From assembly GCA_023853785.1 (NCBI GenBank), contig JAJIRX010000522.1:310001-374000 (forward strand): a stretch of 64,000 bases of DNA, given 5' to 3'. The DNA is from Psilocybe azurescens. Lineage: Eukaryota > Basidiomycota > Agaricomycetes > Agaricales > Agrocybaceae. Made by a program: the position numbers and the translations under genes. Under the pieces are notes generated by a model. That model searched no databases and was not told the origin of the DNA. It worked only from the letters and a program-made list of their open reading frames with translations. Positions within the stretch are counted from its first letter, which is position 1; each line of letters starts with the position of its first letter. Positions 1 to 11,169 of the stretch are shown here, in pieces.

Positions 1-269
1 AGATAATATTTCTGATATGGTAGTCGCAGAATATTTACAGAACTTGTCGAAGAAGTAGGAAGAGAAGGGCGTAGTCGGAAGCCGGCGCGACGCGACGCGA
101 CGAGGGATAAGACCGACATATTTGGCCGTGCTTGGCTATGGCTTCCTTCTAAGGCAACCTCCAACAGTGCCATCTCTTCAAATCCATATCTGACCTATTG
201 ACCGCGTCCAAAGCTCACGGCGACGACTACGAAGGCCCTATCGCCACCAACTGAAGAAATACATCTACA
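1..269. other. Upstream region of ISY1, no gene seen
   Basis: No open frame with a recognisable product is visible here. The stretch probably holds the promoter and 5' leader of the splicing-factor gene that starts at 270. It contains a short GC-rich run of tandem cgacg units near 90-105. A gene may end to the left of the window edge, but nothing in these bases shows it. Confidence 0.4.
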
Positions 270-1480
270 ATGGTACATTTGGTTCTCACTACGATGTGGA
301 CAGTTTTTGATATATGTGTTCCAGGCTCGTAATGAGGAGAAAGCACAATCAATGTTGTATCGGTTCAGAGAGGCTCAGGCCGCCGAGCTGGGTCTAGGGA
401 CGCGAGCGGACAGGAGACCTCGTATGGCTAGTGCATGCAAAAGCCTAAGGGATTGTGAACGTTGGAGAGGAGAAATCCTGAGGGAGATAAGCAGGAAGGT
501 GTCGAAGATTCAAGATGGTGGGTCATACCCTACACCATTCATTTCATTTGGAGGCTTGGAGCTGACCATGTATTGAACCACCCGCACAGCCGGTCTGACG
601 GACTATGAAGTCCGTGATCTCAACGACGAGATCAACAAGCTCATGCGAGAAAAGCGGCATTGGGAAAATCAAATTGTCGCGCTGGGAGGTGCTAATTATC
701 GCCGAAATGTAGCCATGCTGGATGATGATGGAAAGGAAGTGCCTGGTACAAAAGGATACAAGTGCGTTGTTGACATCTCGAACCATCTGACCTGCTCTTA
801 CATGACATTTCAGATACTTTGGACGCGCTAAAGACCTTCCTGGTGTCCGCGAATTGTTCCAGAGTCGGAAAAATGAAGAGGAGGAGGAAAACCAAGTCCT
901 CGCATACTATAAAAGTTCATGAACCAGGGGCCGGCCTATTATGGCGACCTTGATGAAGAAGACGGAAAGCTACTAGAATACGAACGGGAAGCCGAGGAGG
1001 AAGGTGGGGCAAATCTTCCTGTATTCAATCAGTGTCACGCAGCTCATCATATTATAGACTGGGAAGAAGCTTTCATCAATCTACGGGGGCTCTTGGTCTG
1101 CCATCTGACACACCAACGCCAAAAATTCCTCGACCAGACCCGGCAGAACAGATTGCCAAATCCGACACCCAAAATCAACCACTAGCCTCGTCGAAAAGGA
1201 AAGCCGCCTCTGAAGACGACATGGACACAGGTGGCGATGACATGAAGAAAGTCAAAACCATCACGGCACCCGCGCCTGCAAAGGGCACCTCGGCGACCGA
1301 ATCATTATCTGCCGCAGAGACTTCACGGATACACGCCCAAGCTGCTGCATCATATATACCCTTCCTCGATGTCGAGCATTTGCTGCCCCCAAACTGCCAA
1401 CCCACAGTGAAATGGAGGGCGTTCTTTTGGCTTTGCGAAAGAAAGCCCTGGTAGACGAATATTTCGGCGACGCTTCATGA
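270..1480 (+). CDS. ISY1: Pre-mRNA-splicing factor ISY1
   Basis: ISY1 is a subunit of the NineTeen (Prp19/CWC) complex of the spliceosome and acts in the nucleus. The protein starts M-ARNEEKAQSMLYRFREAQ, the strongly conserved ISY1 N-terminus, followed by the conserved LTDYEVRDLNDEINKLMREK and NQIVALGGANYRRN blocks. Exon 1 is only the ATG (270-272). Introns are 273-324, 518-589, 762-813 and 1004-1057, all GT..AG. The C-terminal part has the conserved YIPFLD..HLLPP motif and an alanine/serine/proline-rich linker. The frame breaks three times by one missing base: in the A4 run at 911-914, the G5 run at 1085-1089 and the C5 run at 1386-1390. With those breaks read through, the stop is TGA at 1478. 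Because this is a conserved single-copy gene, I take the breaks as probable sequence errors. Identity is very secure; functional intactness is not proven. Confidence 0.95.
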
Positions 1481-1600
1481 TATTCTCGATTACAGTTGGT
1501 TTGTGGCGTACGGGACTCGACATGTAATGATAATGACGATATTTAAATTAAAGCCCTCCATTGCGGCCTTCTGCTAAGTCATGAACAACAGGTCAGTAAC

Positions 1601-3560
1601 CTAGTCCGACACCTCAAAATCCCTATCTTCCTCTGGACTGGAATAATCACTTATTGTGGCGGCATAGCCATTATCACTAATTGTATCTGGCTGGTCCTCA
1701 TGGGACGTAGAGATTTTCATAATCCTCAGGCGGAAGTCAAGTTCATCTAGAAGGTTAGCCTCCAGGTCCTCGAGTAATGCCGTGTCAACCCCAACTGGAG
1801 GAGGAGTCCAAGCACTCGTGGAAACGAACTTTTGACCTTTTGTCGATGTCAACTGGAAACCGCTATTCAACCGAGTTCCCAGCCAACGACAGCAGGAGCA
1901 AGGTGGGAAACCGTCACCGAGAACAATCACTTTTTCAGCTGGTAACTTTGCAGTCACAAGCGTCATTTCGTGATTTTGCGGAAATGGGCAAAAGCGAACG
2001 TACTGGAAGTATGAATTCCTCTAATATTGCCCGAGTCTCTTGCTTGAATTCTACTCCATACGAATTTGAGGTGGAATTATTAAAGTCCTGCGAGAAATGG
2101 GCTATCAATCCCATTAACACCGCTTCCGCGTGGACGGAGCCATAGAATTCAGTCGTATAGTGTTCATCGAGGAGCGCCTCGAACAAGCTCAGCGTTTCAA
2201 CGGAAGGCGTGTATTGCTTGATGAAATGTGAGGTAAGATCCTCTCGGGTGCTGCAGAGGCGACTCGCTTCCGGGTTTGCTGGTATTTCGACTAGACAAGT
2301 AGCGTGGGTTTGAGAGGGCTTTCGAATAGAGGAGTACTCTTCGTTAAAGCAGAGGTTCTGTAGGGCATCATACCACGCAACGATCTTTTTCAAACGGCTG
2401 AGGACATGTACCCCTGAAGTAAACGTAGATTTGCTGTGCGCTATGGAAAATCACAGTTCAAGCTGATACGTTGTCATCGTGTGTGATGGTAAACCTACCT
2501 GAACATGCCTCATCAAACGCATGTGTTTTTAGTTTGAATGAAAGAGAAGTTTTCTCCAGGAGTTTTTGTAGAATGCCTTCTTCCCAATGTAAATATGACG
2601 ACAAGAGAGACGTCCAAGTAACGATATTCTCCAATGCTGAAGTGTCTTTTGAACCGGACCTCAAGATATCTTCATGTATCTGGAATGCAGAGACCAGCTC
2701 GTCCATGAATCTCGCGAGTAACCCGATCCATCCCTTTGCAGATGAAAGAGAGATTTCCCATTGAACCTCGACCCCAGTCGGTCCAGTAACTTTTCGTTGT
2801 TCTATGAGGTCCCGATTGTGCCATTTATGATGGTCGATTGAGGTAAGCCACGACGGTACACATATCCATCTGGGTTTTGGATATAATAAGGTTGCGGCTC
2901 CCAATCTAAGAGGATTCTAGAGAGCTCTAGATTGGACGGCGAGGTTATCTCTCTGAGAAGTGAAGAAATCTTCCAAAAATTGCGTGCGACGATGCACTGA
3001 GTTAAAGCCTGGAATCTTTGGCGGAGATCGTTAGTGTCTTCTTCGAAAAGAGCCAAAGCAGTCCAAATATCCGATATACAGTCTTTTACACTAGACCCTA
3101 TCTGTCTGTCTTCATAAGTCGTTGTTTCTGAACAATACAGCACAGCAGAACACATACCCATTTACGAGTTCATCGAATGTCCTGTCCGATTTTGTTATTC
3201 TTATAACCTTGACCGTGTCGCCTTCACCAGACATATTTTCTGTCACAGACAAGATTCGTAGTCCATCAGCAGTCTCTACACCAGCCATAGAGTTTCTATC
3301 AGCAGGATATCCGTCTTTCTCATCATCACCCTGGAAAAGGTTGACGAGATGATCCAAGAGCCCTGGGGAGAAGAAACCGGTTCATCCGGAGTGTTCCTTG
3401 GGTGTATATTCTGAAGAAGAGTCGTAAGCGTCCGAATACGGCGTTCAATCGTGCCAAAGCCATTATCAAGGGAAAGGTTTTGCATGCTGCTCTGTTTGAT
3501 TGGATATTTAGAAAGCTTCGTTGTCTGTCGTGCCCTGACTTTGAAGGGAGCGGTGATCAA
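1601..3560 (-). CDS. OTT_1508-like zinc deaminase family protein
   Basis: This resembles the OTT_1508-like deaminase family (cytidine-deaminase fold), which is expanded in mushroom-forming fungi and has no firmly known substrate. Two zinc-site signatures are visible. A HAE motif within FYGSVHAEAVLMGLI lies near 2124-2132, and about 50 residues later, after an intron, comes PPCSCCRWLG near 1888-1903. The C-terminus has the family-like WTPPPVGVD segment before the TGA/TAG end at 1601. Exons lie at about 3357-3500, 3160-3357, 2830-3107, 2460-2790, 1996-2393 and 1601-1948. A well-supported intron removes bases near 1949-1995 so that ...EEFILP joins LPAEKVIV. A break near 3355-3365 looks like one missing base. 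The 5' end is unresolved: no clear ATG exon was found above 3485. Family assignment rests on the HAE and PCxxC pair, overall length and C-terminal block; I am moderately sure. Confidence 0.62.
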
Positions 3561-5542
3561 ATTATTTGAAGTCAGGCTGGGTACAGCCGGTTATAAGCTC
3601 ACGTCAACCTTAAACACAAACACGGTGACGACGACGGGCACCGAAAGACTTGTATGCACGAGCTTGCTTGAATTGAATGCTTTATACCTCGAAATTTCAA
3701 TCACACTATCTGGAAACTTTGACATCTGCAATTGCGACTTGTGTCTGAAAGGCAAAGAATCTTTTGCGGCAACAGCAATATCGCGTCCGAACGTCGCAAG
3801 TAGGCTGCGTTTCTATTATACAAATGGCTGCGTTTCTAAAAATGGTACGACGTGCTCTTTCGGAACAGTGTCCATGTAGTTGATAAACTATCGATGACCA
3901 TCTTCTAGATCATCCAACGCGAACCTTTTCTGCTCACATCTGGCGTGATTTGGTGCCGCTGATACTTGTAGATGAGTCCATCCACTATTCAGTACGTATT
4001 ATCCTTACGGACAAGAAAGTTTCTCTGCATGTTCTGATCTGTTTCAACCTCGAGCGATCTTCGGATGAAACTCTGTTATTCGAAGAAATAACCCTACACA
4101 AGCTGTGACCGGTTGACCACTTACTGGCTACGGCCAAGCCCACAGACCGGAAAACAAAAACGATGAGATATCATCTGATACCTCCTTTGAGTCTTCTTTA
4201 CTTGACAGACCCTGGTCCTGGTAGATATTCTGGGCTTCGCCAGTCGAAGGCTGTCTCTTTACCTCGCACGGGCGATCATGACTCTCGTACGGCTCTCAGA
4301 TATGCATTTTGTCTCTAACTCCCTCCTGAGGAAGTTTGAACCGGGCCCGTATGATTCGGGGATCTTTGGCATGCATACAAACGAGGCTGTCTCCGAACAT
4401 CATCCTTGGGGGTGATCTCTATGTCAGCTCCGAAACTTATACAAACATGACTTTCAACACCTCCGCGACACTCTTCTCTTTTTGCTGGGCCGTGTGCAGT
4501 GTCCCCTCAGGACCTGACATAGCACGACACTCCGTTGCAGCATACACTACTCTTTTTAACTATGCCCACGGTTCAGCGGCGCCGCTCTACTTCAGCCTTC
4601 AATCTGAGGATCAGCGTCAAGCTTTCAAGACTATTGGGTCAACAACAGATACAGCTTATGAGGCAATTTTGGGGACCCGAGATTTCCGGACACCGTGATG
4701 ACCAGTCTCTTCAAATCGTGTCTCTCTTTCTTCTTACGGACACCGTGGTACAACCGTGGTACTAGCCTATCCTCCACGGCTTTCATGCCAGTACCGACCA
4801 CACGGGCCTTTCTTTAACGGCTCGCTTAATTCCTGAAATGTGTACGAGTTTTCATGCTATCCAGCATTATCACGGTGGCAATTATGTTGTATGTTTAAAA
4901 TAATGCCTATCTAACAGTCACATCATCATTAAGATCTGACGTGCTGTCATTAAGTATCTTGAAAATTTATGCAGATTCAAAGCTGAATTATATTATTCAA
5001 AATTAGGCGTTCATTAATTGCATGGAATTTTGATGTGATTGGATGTGCTTTCCAACGCTTGAAAGGGGTTGGTTAAATTCAATTTGTACTATTTTTGTGT
5101 GCTGACCGAGCAGCAGAGACAAAATTGTTGGATTATATTAATATCGAATCCACTCAATACTGTACTTCCCTCTTTGGTGTACCAACTGTTTTCACCACCG
5201 TTAAAGTTGGCTTCAACGTTGTCATATTTAGGTCCTTTCCGCTCGGATGGGCTCTCAGCCCCTCTCAGGAGGCTTTCATCGTTAAAAGTCTTCGAATCTT
5301 TGAAGCGAAGTCCGCCGATCACTGGTATTGACTTGAGACATTCAATTCAAATCCAATATCATCAACCAAGGTCAATGCGGAAAATGCTGGTTCTACCCTC
5401 TTCTTTTCTGCCAGGAAAGAATGATCTCATGCTCTCATCGTGCACACGTGAACCGGTAGCAACACTTATAACTAGAGGCTGTCTCTTCTCCAAATGCATA
5501 TTCTCTCCCCTTCATCCTCTGTGTGCACCTCTCTATTGTCCA
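3561..5542. other. Intergenic, no convincing gene
   Basis: About 2 kb with only short open frames in several phases. The longest (4336-4698 +, 120 codons, and 4276-4420 in another phase) show no family motif and no splice logic linking them. An AT-rich part (4860-5060) separates this stretch from the prenyltransferase. Decayed coding sequence is possible, but nothing supports a call. Confidence 0.35.
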
Positions 5543-6980
5543 ATGGGTTATATCACATACACGAACGAGATATCATTAATTCCTTCGTATAAAGTGGCAA
5601 CTCCACCAACAAAATTTCCCTTGGATCTGGCCCCATCATCTCTTAGGCCTTACCTGGAGCTTATCAGACTCGAGAAGGTCAGTTCAGTTGCACTACAATT
5701 CATTACCGTCCTGATTTGTTGCCTTCCGCAAAGCCTACAGGAACTATTCTTATGTTTTGGCCTTTTGGTAAGCAAGTAGCAGCGTGTATCGATCGTCTGT
5801 TCTAACGGTCTGGACTCGTACATAGCATGGGGCCTCACCATGGCCGGGTTCAGTATACAACTCCCTGTCAAAACATATGCAATCGAGCTCCTTAAGTCCT
5901 TGATTGGAGCATTTATATTGCGAAGCTCTGCCTGTACAGTCAACGATATCTTTGATCGCCACGTTGACGCGGGAGTAGGTAGGTAAATTTCGGCCAATCA
6001 AGATGTGAAAAGACTAAAGCTTTGTTTTCATAGAACGTACTCGAAATAGGCCGATTCCGAGTGGACGCATCTCGGTTTTTGCGGCCATCATATTCTTGTT
6101 TGCCCAGTACGCCGTCGGTATTGCGTTTTTCTACTTTACGGTTAAGGATACGGCGTGAGCGTGTTTTGATTTCCTTATACAAGACTAGGGATCTGACTCC
6201 CACCTCCTTCTGCCAGTCTTTGGGTCGCATTATTCCAGCTACTACCACTGTAAGAACGCAAGATGTGCAAAGGAGCATAGCTGAGCTTCTGCAACAGATT
6301 TGCCATATACCCGATTCTCAAGCGATATACCCACTGGCCTCAAGCTTGGCTAGGTTTCGCCATGAATTTCGGTTTCATAACAGCATGGGTCGCTACCACC
6401 AAAGTAATCGATATCCCGCTTCTTCTAACATCAATCATGGCGTGCTGGTGGTAAGCCAACCAGTATTTATGCGACCGATGCTGCTTGACATTTAGTTGTT
6501 TCGTTCAGTTGGACAGTGCTTTACGGTGCGTTTCCCCATTTCAATCGACCAGTCCACTAGCCTCACAAAATATGCTTTAGACACGGTGTACGCATGCCAA
6601 GATATAGAGGACGATCTGAAGACGGGCGTTCGATCTACTGCAATATTATTTGGCAACTGGATACGGCCTCTTTTAGTGTGTTGTGGCCTTGGGTTTCTCT
6701 CCTTGCTAGCGATCACAGGGTGGCTCAATAAGCAGGGGGTGCCTATTTTATTCTTTCAGTGGGAGGAACCGGGTTACACCTAATCTGGCAGTATATGACA
6801 GTGTGTCTAGACGTGCCAAAAAGCTGTTGGAGTACGTATTTGATAGATATCATGCATCGCAAAGCTGACCATAAGTTGAAACCAGTAAATTTCAATCGCA
6901 ATGGACAGTTGGGGTGGATTATCTGGTCAGGTTTGATAGTTGATTACTTACAATTAATGACTTCGTTACAGATCATGTAA
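5543..6980 (+). CDS. UbiA-type aromatic prenyltransferase, membrane protein
   Basis: Polytopic membrane prenyltransferase of the UbiA superfamily, which joins an isoprenoid diphosphate to an aromatic acceptor (relatives are COQ2 and fungal meroterpenoid prenyltransferases). Both Mg-diphosphate motifs are visible: NDIFDRHVDAG followed by ERTRNRPIPSGRIS, and YACQDIEDDLKTGVRST. The N-terminal SLRPYLELIRLEKPTGT and FWPFAWGLTMAG blocks are also typical. Exons fit exactly: 5543-5677, 5734-5767, 5826-5978, 6034-6154, 6217-6249, 6298-6450, 6509-6525 (17 bases), 6581-6831 and 6886-6980. The start ATG at 5543 is the one in frame just ahead of the conserved block. One base is missing in the G run at 6735-6739, which breaks the frame near LNKQGG. 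The protein could be COQ2 itself, but the ACQDIEDD form is closer to fungal secondary-metabolite enzymes. I see no other biosynthetic gene beside it. Confidence 0.88.
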
Positions 6981-7108
6981 TTGACAAAGGCCCTCTAACA
7001 TTCTTTCCTTACATCCAACTTTGAACTTGCATCTATTCGAGAATGCAGTGCGACTTGGACAATGTTTAGTATAACCATTTTAGTGTAACGGTGGGCTAAA
7101 CTTAATAC

Positions 7109-7192
7109 GGGCTCTTGGCACAGATGGTAGCGCGCACGCTTCGCATATTGTGCAATTGCGTGAGGTCGTGGGTTCAATTCCCACAGTGTCCA
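7109..7192 (+). tRNA. tRNA-Ala (anticodon CGC), with 11-base intron
   Basis: The cloverleaf folds with acceptor GGGCTCT/AGTGTCC, D arm, anticodon stem CACGC/GCGTG, T arm GTGGG-TTCAATT-CCCAC and discriminator A73. The anticodon is CGC at 7142-7144 and an intron sits in the standard place after base 37 (about 7146-7156). The acceptor has G3:U70, the identity element of alanine tRNAs, which confirms the anticodon reading. There is one U5:U68 mismatch and one A:C mismatch in the D stem. A T5 Pol III terminator follows at 7198-7202 and the B box GGTTCAATTCC is present. Confidence 0.9.
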
Positions 7193-7663
7193 TGTACTTT
7201 TTCTTTAACCAAGTTGTTTTTCGACAAGTAAATGTATTTCAATTTTACTGATATCAAGTGATAACCGTCAAAGGAGACCTGTCGAAATATTCCACCAACG
7301 AGAAATAGTAGGAAGTCACCGAAGAACCGATTTCGCGGTCTACACTGACCGTCCTCTTCTGTCTCTCTAAGTACTTACATCAATGTCGACAGTCGATGAG
7401 ACTATAACAGAGCTTTGCTCCGGGATACATGTGCTCCTTGCTAGTTAATATTATGACTTTGGGCACGTCAATTGAAATAGTCACCCACAAATGCAATCCG
7501 GCTTACAAAGTTGCTAACCATTTTTCCCTGTTCGAGACCGTGTCATTAAAATTACTGACGGCGACTCTAATACAATGTTCAATAGATCCCTGGAATGTCA
7601 TGGTCTGGCACTCATCATCGAACCCTTACAGGAGGTTGCGCAAGCATCCAATCATCCTTGATG
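7193..7663. other. Gap between tRNA and retrotransposon
   Basis: After the Pol III terminator the 470 bases hold no supported gene. The last five bases (7659-7663, TGATG) are the left target-site copy of the outer retrotransposon. A retroelement just downstream of a tRNA gene is common in fungi, but the distance here (about 470 bases) is too long to infer tRNA targeting. Confidence 0.5.
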
Positions 7664-7955
7664 TGTAAGCCCGCGCCTCCGCCCCTAGACTTACTACAAG
7701 CGAGACGCGCCTACGCCGTCTCACATCACACCTTTCTGTAGATAGCACGCAATCCCGCTACTCGCGATCACATGATCGCAACAACACATTTTTCTTATCC
7801 GATCCTTCGTTGGCTCTGCATCTCTGACAGTCCCAACGAAGGTGAGTAGCTACTCGTACCTACTCGTACTGCATCTCTGACAGTCCCAACGAAGATACTT
7901 TTGTCCTGTCTTTTCGGTCCTGTTAGTGAGGCTTGCCAAGCACGGCAGCCTTTCA
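7664..7955 (+). repeat. 5' LTR of outer retrotransposon
   Basis: 292-base LTR with TG..CA ends, matching 23808-24098. It carries an internal direct repeat (gcatctctgacagtcccaac, once in the CCTTCGTTGGCTC part and again about 50 bases later). The largest difference from the 3' copy lies in the cgagacgcgcctacgccgtc segment near 7700, where the 3' copy is rearranged. Confidence 0.95.
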
Positions 7956-8127
7956 CTTTTTTTTTTGACATCGACAATCCGTCTTTGCCCGAACCGTCTC
8001 CAAAGCCGTTACCAGAGGACTACCGGATAGCACACAGCTATCACCTCAGATCGCCGAACTGTCATCCCGCCGCTAACGAGCTCCCTCCACTCCCACACCT
8101 CTGACCACGAGGCAGAGGAGTAACACA

Positions 8128-8613
8128 CCGTCGCTTGCACAAACCGTCTCGCCGCCGCCAACCAACCCTCCAGATTTCCCATCCCTGCCGAGTACACCGA
8201 GTACACCCACTGCGCCACACCCCGCCACACCGCTACCAACCAACCCCCCAGAATTGCCCCTCTAGGCAATTTTCCCTTTGCAACATCAGACGCCGAGACA
8301 TCGTCAAGCGAGTCAGACACCGAAACGACAACGTGCATCATTCCTGCAATAAGCGCCACACGCTCAGCATTCCAAAGGATGTCTACAAATGGCAAGTCGA
8401 CGCTCGCGGTCATTAGTGTGCCGACGAAGATGAAGGAATGTCCCACCATATCCGCCGGGAGGATCGACCCATTGACGCTGCAGAACTGGCATCACGCCGT
8501 TCGTCGGTTTGCGAAGAACTCAGGAAAGTCGGAGGAGGAGGTGGTATCGTTCGCTGCGGACGCGATGTTTGAACCAGCGTCTGCAAGCTTGGTATCCACA
8601 TACTGATGTTACA
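8128..8613 (+). pseudogene. Outer element gag, N-terminal part
   Basis: This encodes a proline/serine/threonine-rich leader and then a gag matrix-capsid start, MSTNGKSTLAVISVPTKM at 8379, followed by KECPTISAGRIDPLTLQNWH. That wording is typical of Agaricomycete Ty3/gypsy gag proteins. The frame ends at the insertion point of the inverted-repeat element (about 8605-8614) and resumes after 12844. The leader upstream of 8379 is open but its true start is unclear. Confidence 0.75.
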
Positions 8614-10290
8614 CTGTAACATATGATATGATAGAAAGTACATTTACAGTGTAGCATATCATATGGGTTCAGTGGTCCCTCTGAACCAGTGAATGTTTCC
8701 CTTCCATTTTGGTAGCCTACACTGTACCATATGATATGGTACAGTAAATCCGCCTCAATGGCTCATACCTAGGCATTTTTGTAGGCTATCCAGCATACAT
8801 TCTGTGGCTCTGCGGTGTCTACAGGAAACTGGTAAAGCCTTAATTTTGCAATGAATTGACAAGCATTGGTGCACACACCATAATGAATTATAAGTGAGCA
8901 ATTGGGAAAGAACCGGACTGTAAATGTGATTTAAACAAGCCCAGAATCATGCAAATCGGACAGGATTTGAGGGAGATATAATGGTTGTAATGATCCAATT
9001 TTGTGTATTTGGCCCCGGGCAGGGCAGGAATGAGTGCCGCCCTGGTCCCGCTCCCCGGGTGTAAAACGCATGGAAAAATCTAGACAAAATGCCGATCAAA
9101 AAGAGCCTAGAAACAGCCAAATCGGACAGGATTTGAGGGAGATATAATGGTTGTAATGATCCAATTTTGTGTATTTGGCCCTGGGGCAGGGAGGGAATGA
9201 GTGCCGCCCCGGTCCCGGTCCCTCGTGTAAAACGCATGAAAAAATATAGACAAAATTCCAATCAAAACGAGCCTAGAAACAGCCAAAACGGACACAATTT
9301 GAGTGATATATGTGGGTTGTAAACTTCCAATTTTTTGCTGTATTTAGCCTTGGACCAGAACATGAATTATCATTGAAAAAGTGAATGCCGGGCCTGGGAA
9401 TTTTTGCAATGGTGGGAATATGTCCGGAATAGTGCCGGACATTGTAAACCGGTCGGAAACATGAATTATTATTGAAAATAGTGCATGCCGGGCCCGGGAA
9501 TTTTTGTAATGGGGCAGGAATATGTCCGGAAAAGTGCCGGAAATTGTAAACTGGGTCAGAAACATGAATTATTATTGAGAATAGTGCATGCCAGGCCCAG
9601 GAATGGTTGCAATGAGCTGGAATATGTCCGGAAACATGTATTATTATTGAGAATAGTGCATGCTGGGCCCAGGAATTTTTACAATGGGGCAGGAATATCT
9701 CCCGAATAGTGCCGGACATTGTAAACCGGGTCGGAAACATGAAATATTATTGAAGATAGTGCATGCTGGGCCCAGGAATTTTTGCAATGGAGCAGGAATA
9801 TGTCTGAACAAATGCTGGACATGGTAAATACGGTCGGAAACATGAATTCTTATTGAGAATAGTGCATACTGGGCCCGGAAATTTCTAAAATAGGGCAGAA
9901 ATATGTCCGGAAACATGTATTATCATTGAAAAAGCGCAGACTAGGCCTAGGAATTTTGAAATGGGGAAGGAATATGTCCAGACAAGTGCTAGACATGCTG
10001 AATTTGGTCGGAAATGTGTATTATTATTGAAAACAATTCAGACCATGTCTGGGAATCTTTTAAATGAGCTGCAAATATATCCTGACAGATGTCAAACATG
10101 GAATTATGAGTTGAGTAGGCACGGAAATGTATAAAATAGTTTGTAAAATACCCCAGAAACATGGATTATCATTGACAAAGACTCATACTGGGTGTGGCAA
10201 GAGGTTAAATAGCCTGTAAACATGTCTGATCAAGTCAATATAGACTGAGCCTTAAAACATGTATAATTGGTACACAATTGCTTTGACTTG
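8614..10290. repeat. Left arm of inverted repeat
   Basis: From the outside inwards it holds three things: short palindromic CATATGATATG motifs (8610-8745), three diverged copies of a roughly 170-base unit (about 8945-9110, 9113-9280, 9280-9345) containing GTAAAACGCATG, and an array of about eight 70-105-base units (9342-10100). The array units carry CATGAATTATTATTGA, a GGGCCCGGGAATTTTT-like core and AATATGTCCGGAAA. Confidence 0.85.
9342..10100. repeat. Minisatellite-like array in left arm
   Basis: About eight units start with CATGAATTAT or CATGTATTAT, near 9361, 9460, 9563, 9632, 9737, 9839, 9913 and 10017. Unit length varies from about 70 to 105 bases because some lack the GTGCCGGACATTGTAAACC segment. 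The mirror array is at about 11375-12105. Confidence 0.85.
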
Positions 10291-11169
10291 GTTCAGAAAC
10301 ATGGAAAATATTCCACAATCATGTTCTGGTATATGTATATAATCAACAAAAGACTCAGCTCATGTGCTGAAATGTAGAACACAGTCCAATGATCTTTTTG
10401 TACACTCATTTCCCTTTCAACTGCCCTGTCCTGTACTTTGTCTTATCACAATCTCTACACCTGGCCAAGGCTTGAAAAGGTACAGGTTGTAGGTGCACAT
10501 GAGAGTGTAAATTTGGTTAGCAAGTGCATACTATTCTATTGCCCATTATTTTTCTCCTTCTATACTTTCCCCAGGCAAGGTGTCAGTTAGTGAAATGAGT
10601 TGTGTGAATGAACCACAAGTATGGGTGGTGAATGTGCATACGTAGAGGAGAAAGCATGTGCAGTGCTGCTTGTTAGTTGTCATGCCTGCCTTTCCATTGA
10701 ATGTATTCTAAAATTCATGTCAAGCACTAAAAAGAACTGACAGACATTTCCACTGATTGTTAACATTATTAAGCAGATTGACATGGATGCATACTTGATA
10801 AAATTATTGCTGGTTGGATACTGGTATTTAATGAAAACAAGAGTGTGGTTGCATTCAAAACAAAAACTGATGCTGGTCATAAAAGTTACAGAGCAGATTG
10901 AGAAACAAGCAAGTAGCACTCTGATTGTTACTGCCATTTGTAACTTGTGAAAGGAATTATACAAAGAGTGGAATAACCAAGGAAAAAGTAAAAAGCAGCT
11001 GCAGCTTGCAGCTTGAACTGAAATGACCAATATGTCTACAGTTAGGTTAATTAACACAGATAAAATGAGGTATCGATACTAATTGCAATAGCAGTCAGAT
11101 ACTACAATGAATTGCACAAGAACTTCCACCCCATTTTGCTTTATAGAATCATAATCTGTATGTCTGGAA
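10291..11169. other. Unique centre of the inverted-repeat element
   Basis: An AT-rich spacer without a recognisable gene. The longest open frame (10680-11057 -, 125 codons) is leucine/phenylalanine/serine-rich and looks like chance translation of AT-rich DNA. No transposase motif is visible. Confidence 0.6.

Noticed and set aside
900..1400. Programmed ribosomal frameshifting in ISY1
   Set aside because: Three separate one-base losses at different homopolymers, with the same pattern in unrelated genes, fit sequencing error far better; no slippery-site plus structure layout is seen.
4336..4698. 120-codon frame upstream of the prenyltransferase
   Set aside because: No motif, and alternative phases are equally open. 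I could not link it to the prenyltransferase as a pathway partner.
9342..10100. Regular repeats with spacers, CRISPR-like at first sight
   Set aside because: Units are long and diverged, have no constant-length unique spacers, are mirrored in the other arm, and the genome is eukaryotic. They are transposon minisatellites.
10680..11057. 125-codon open frame in the centre of the inverted-repeat element
   Set aside because: Hydrophobic, AT-driven composition, no transposase or other motif, and no support from position or start context.
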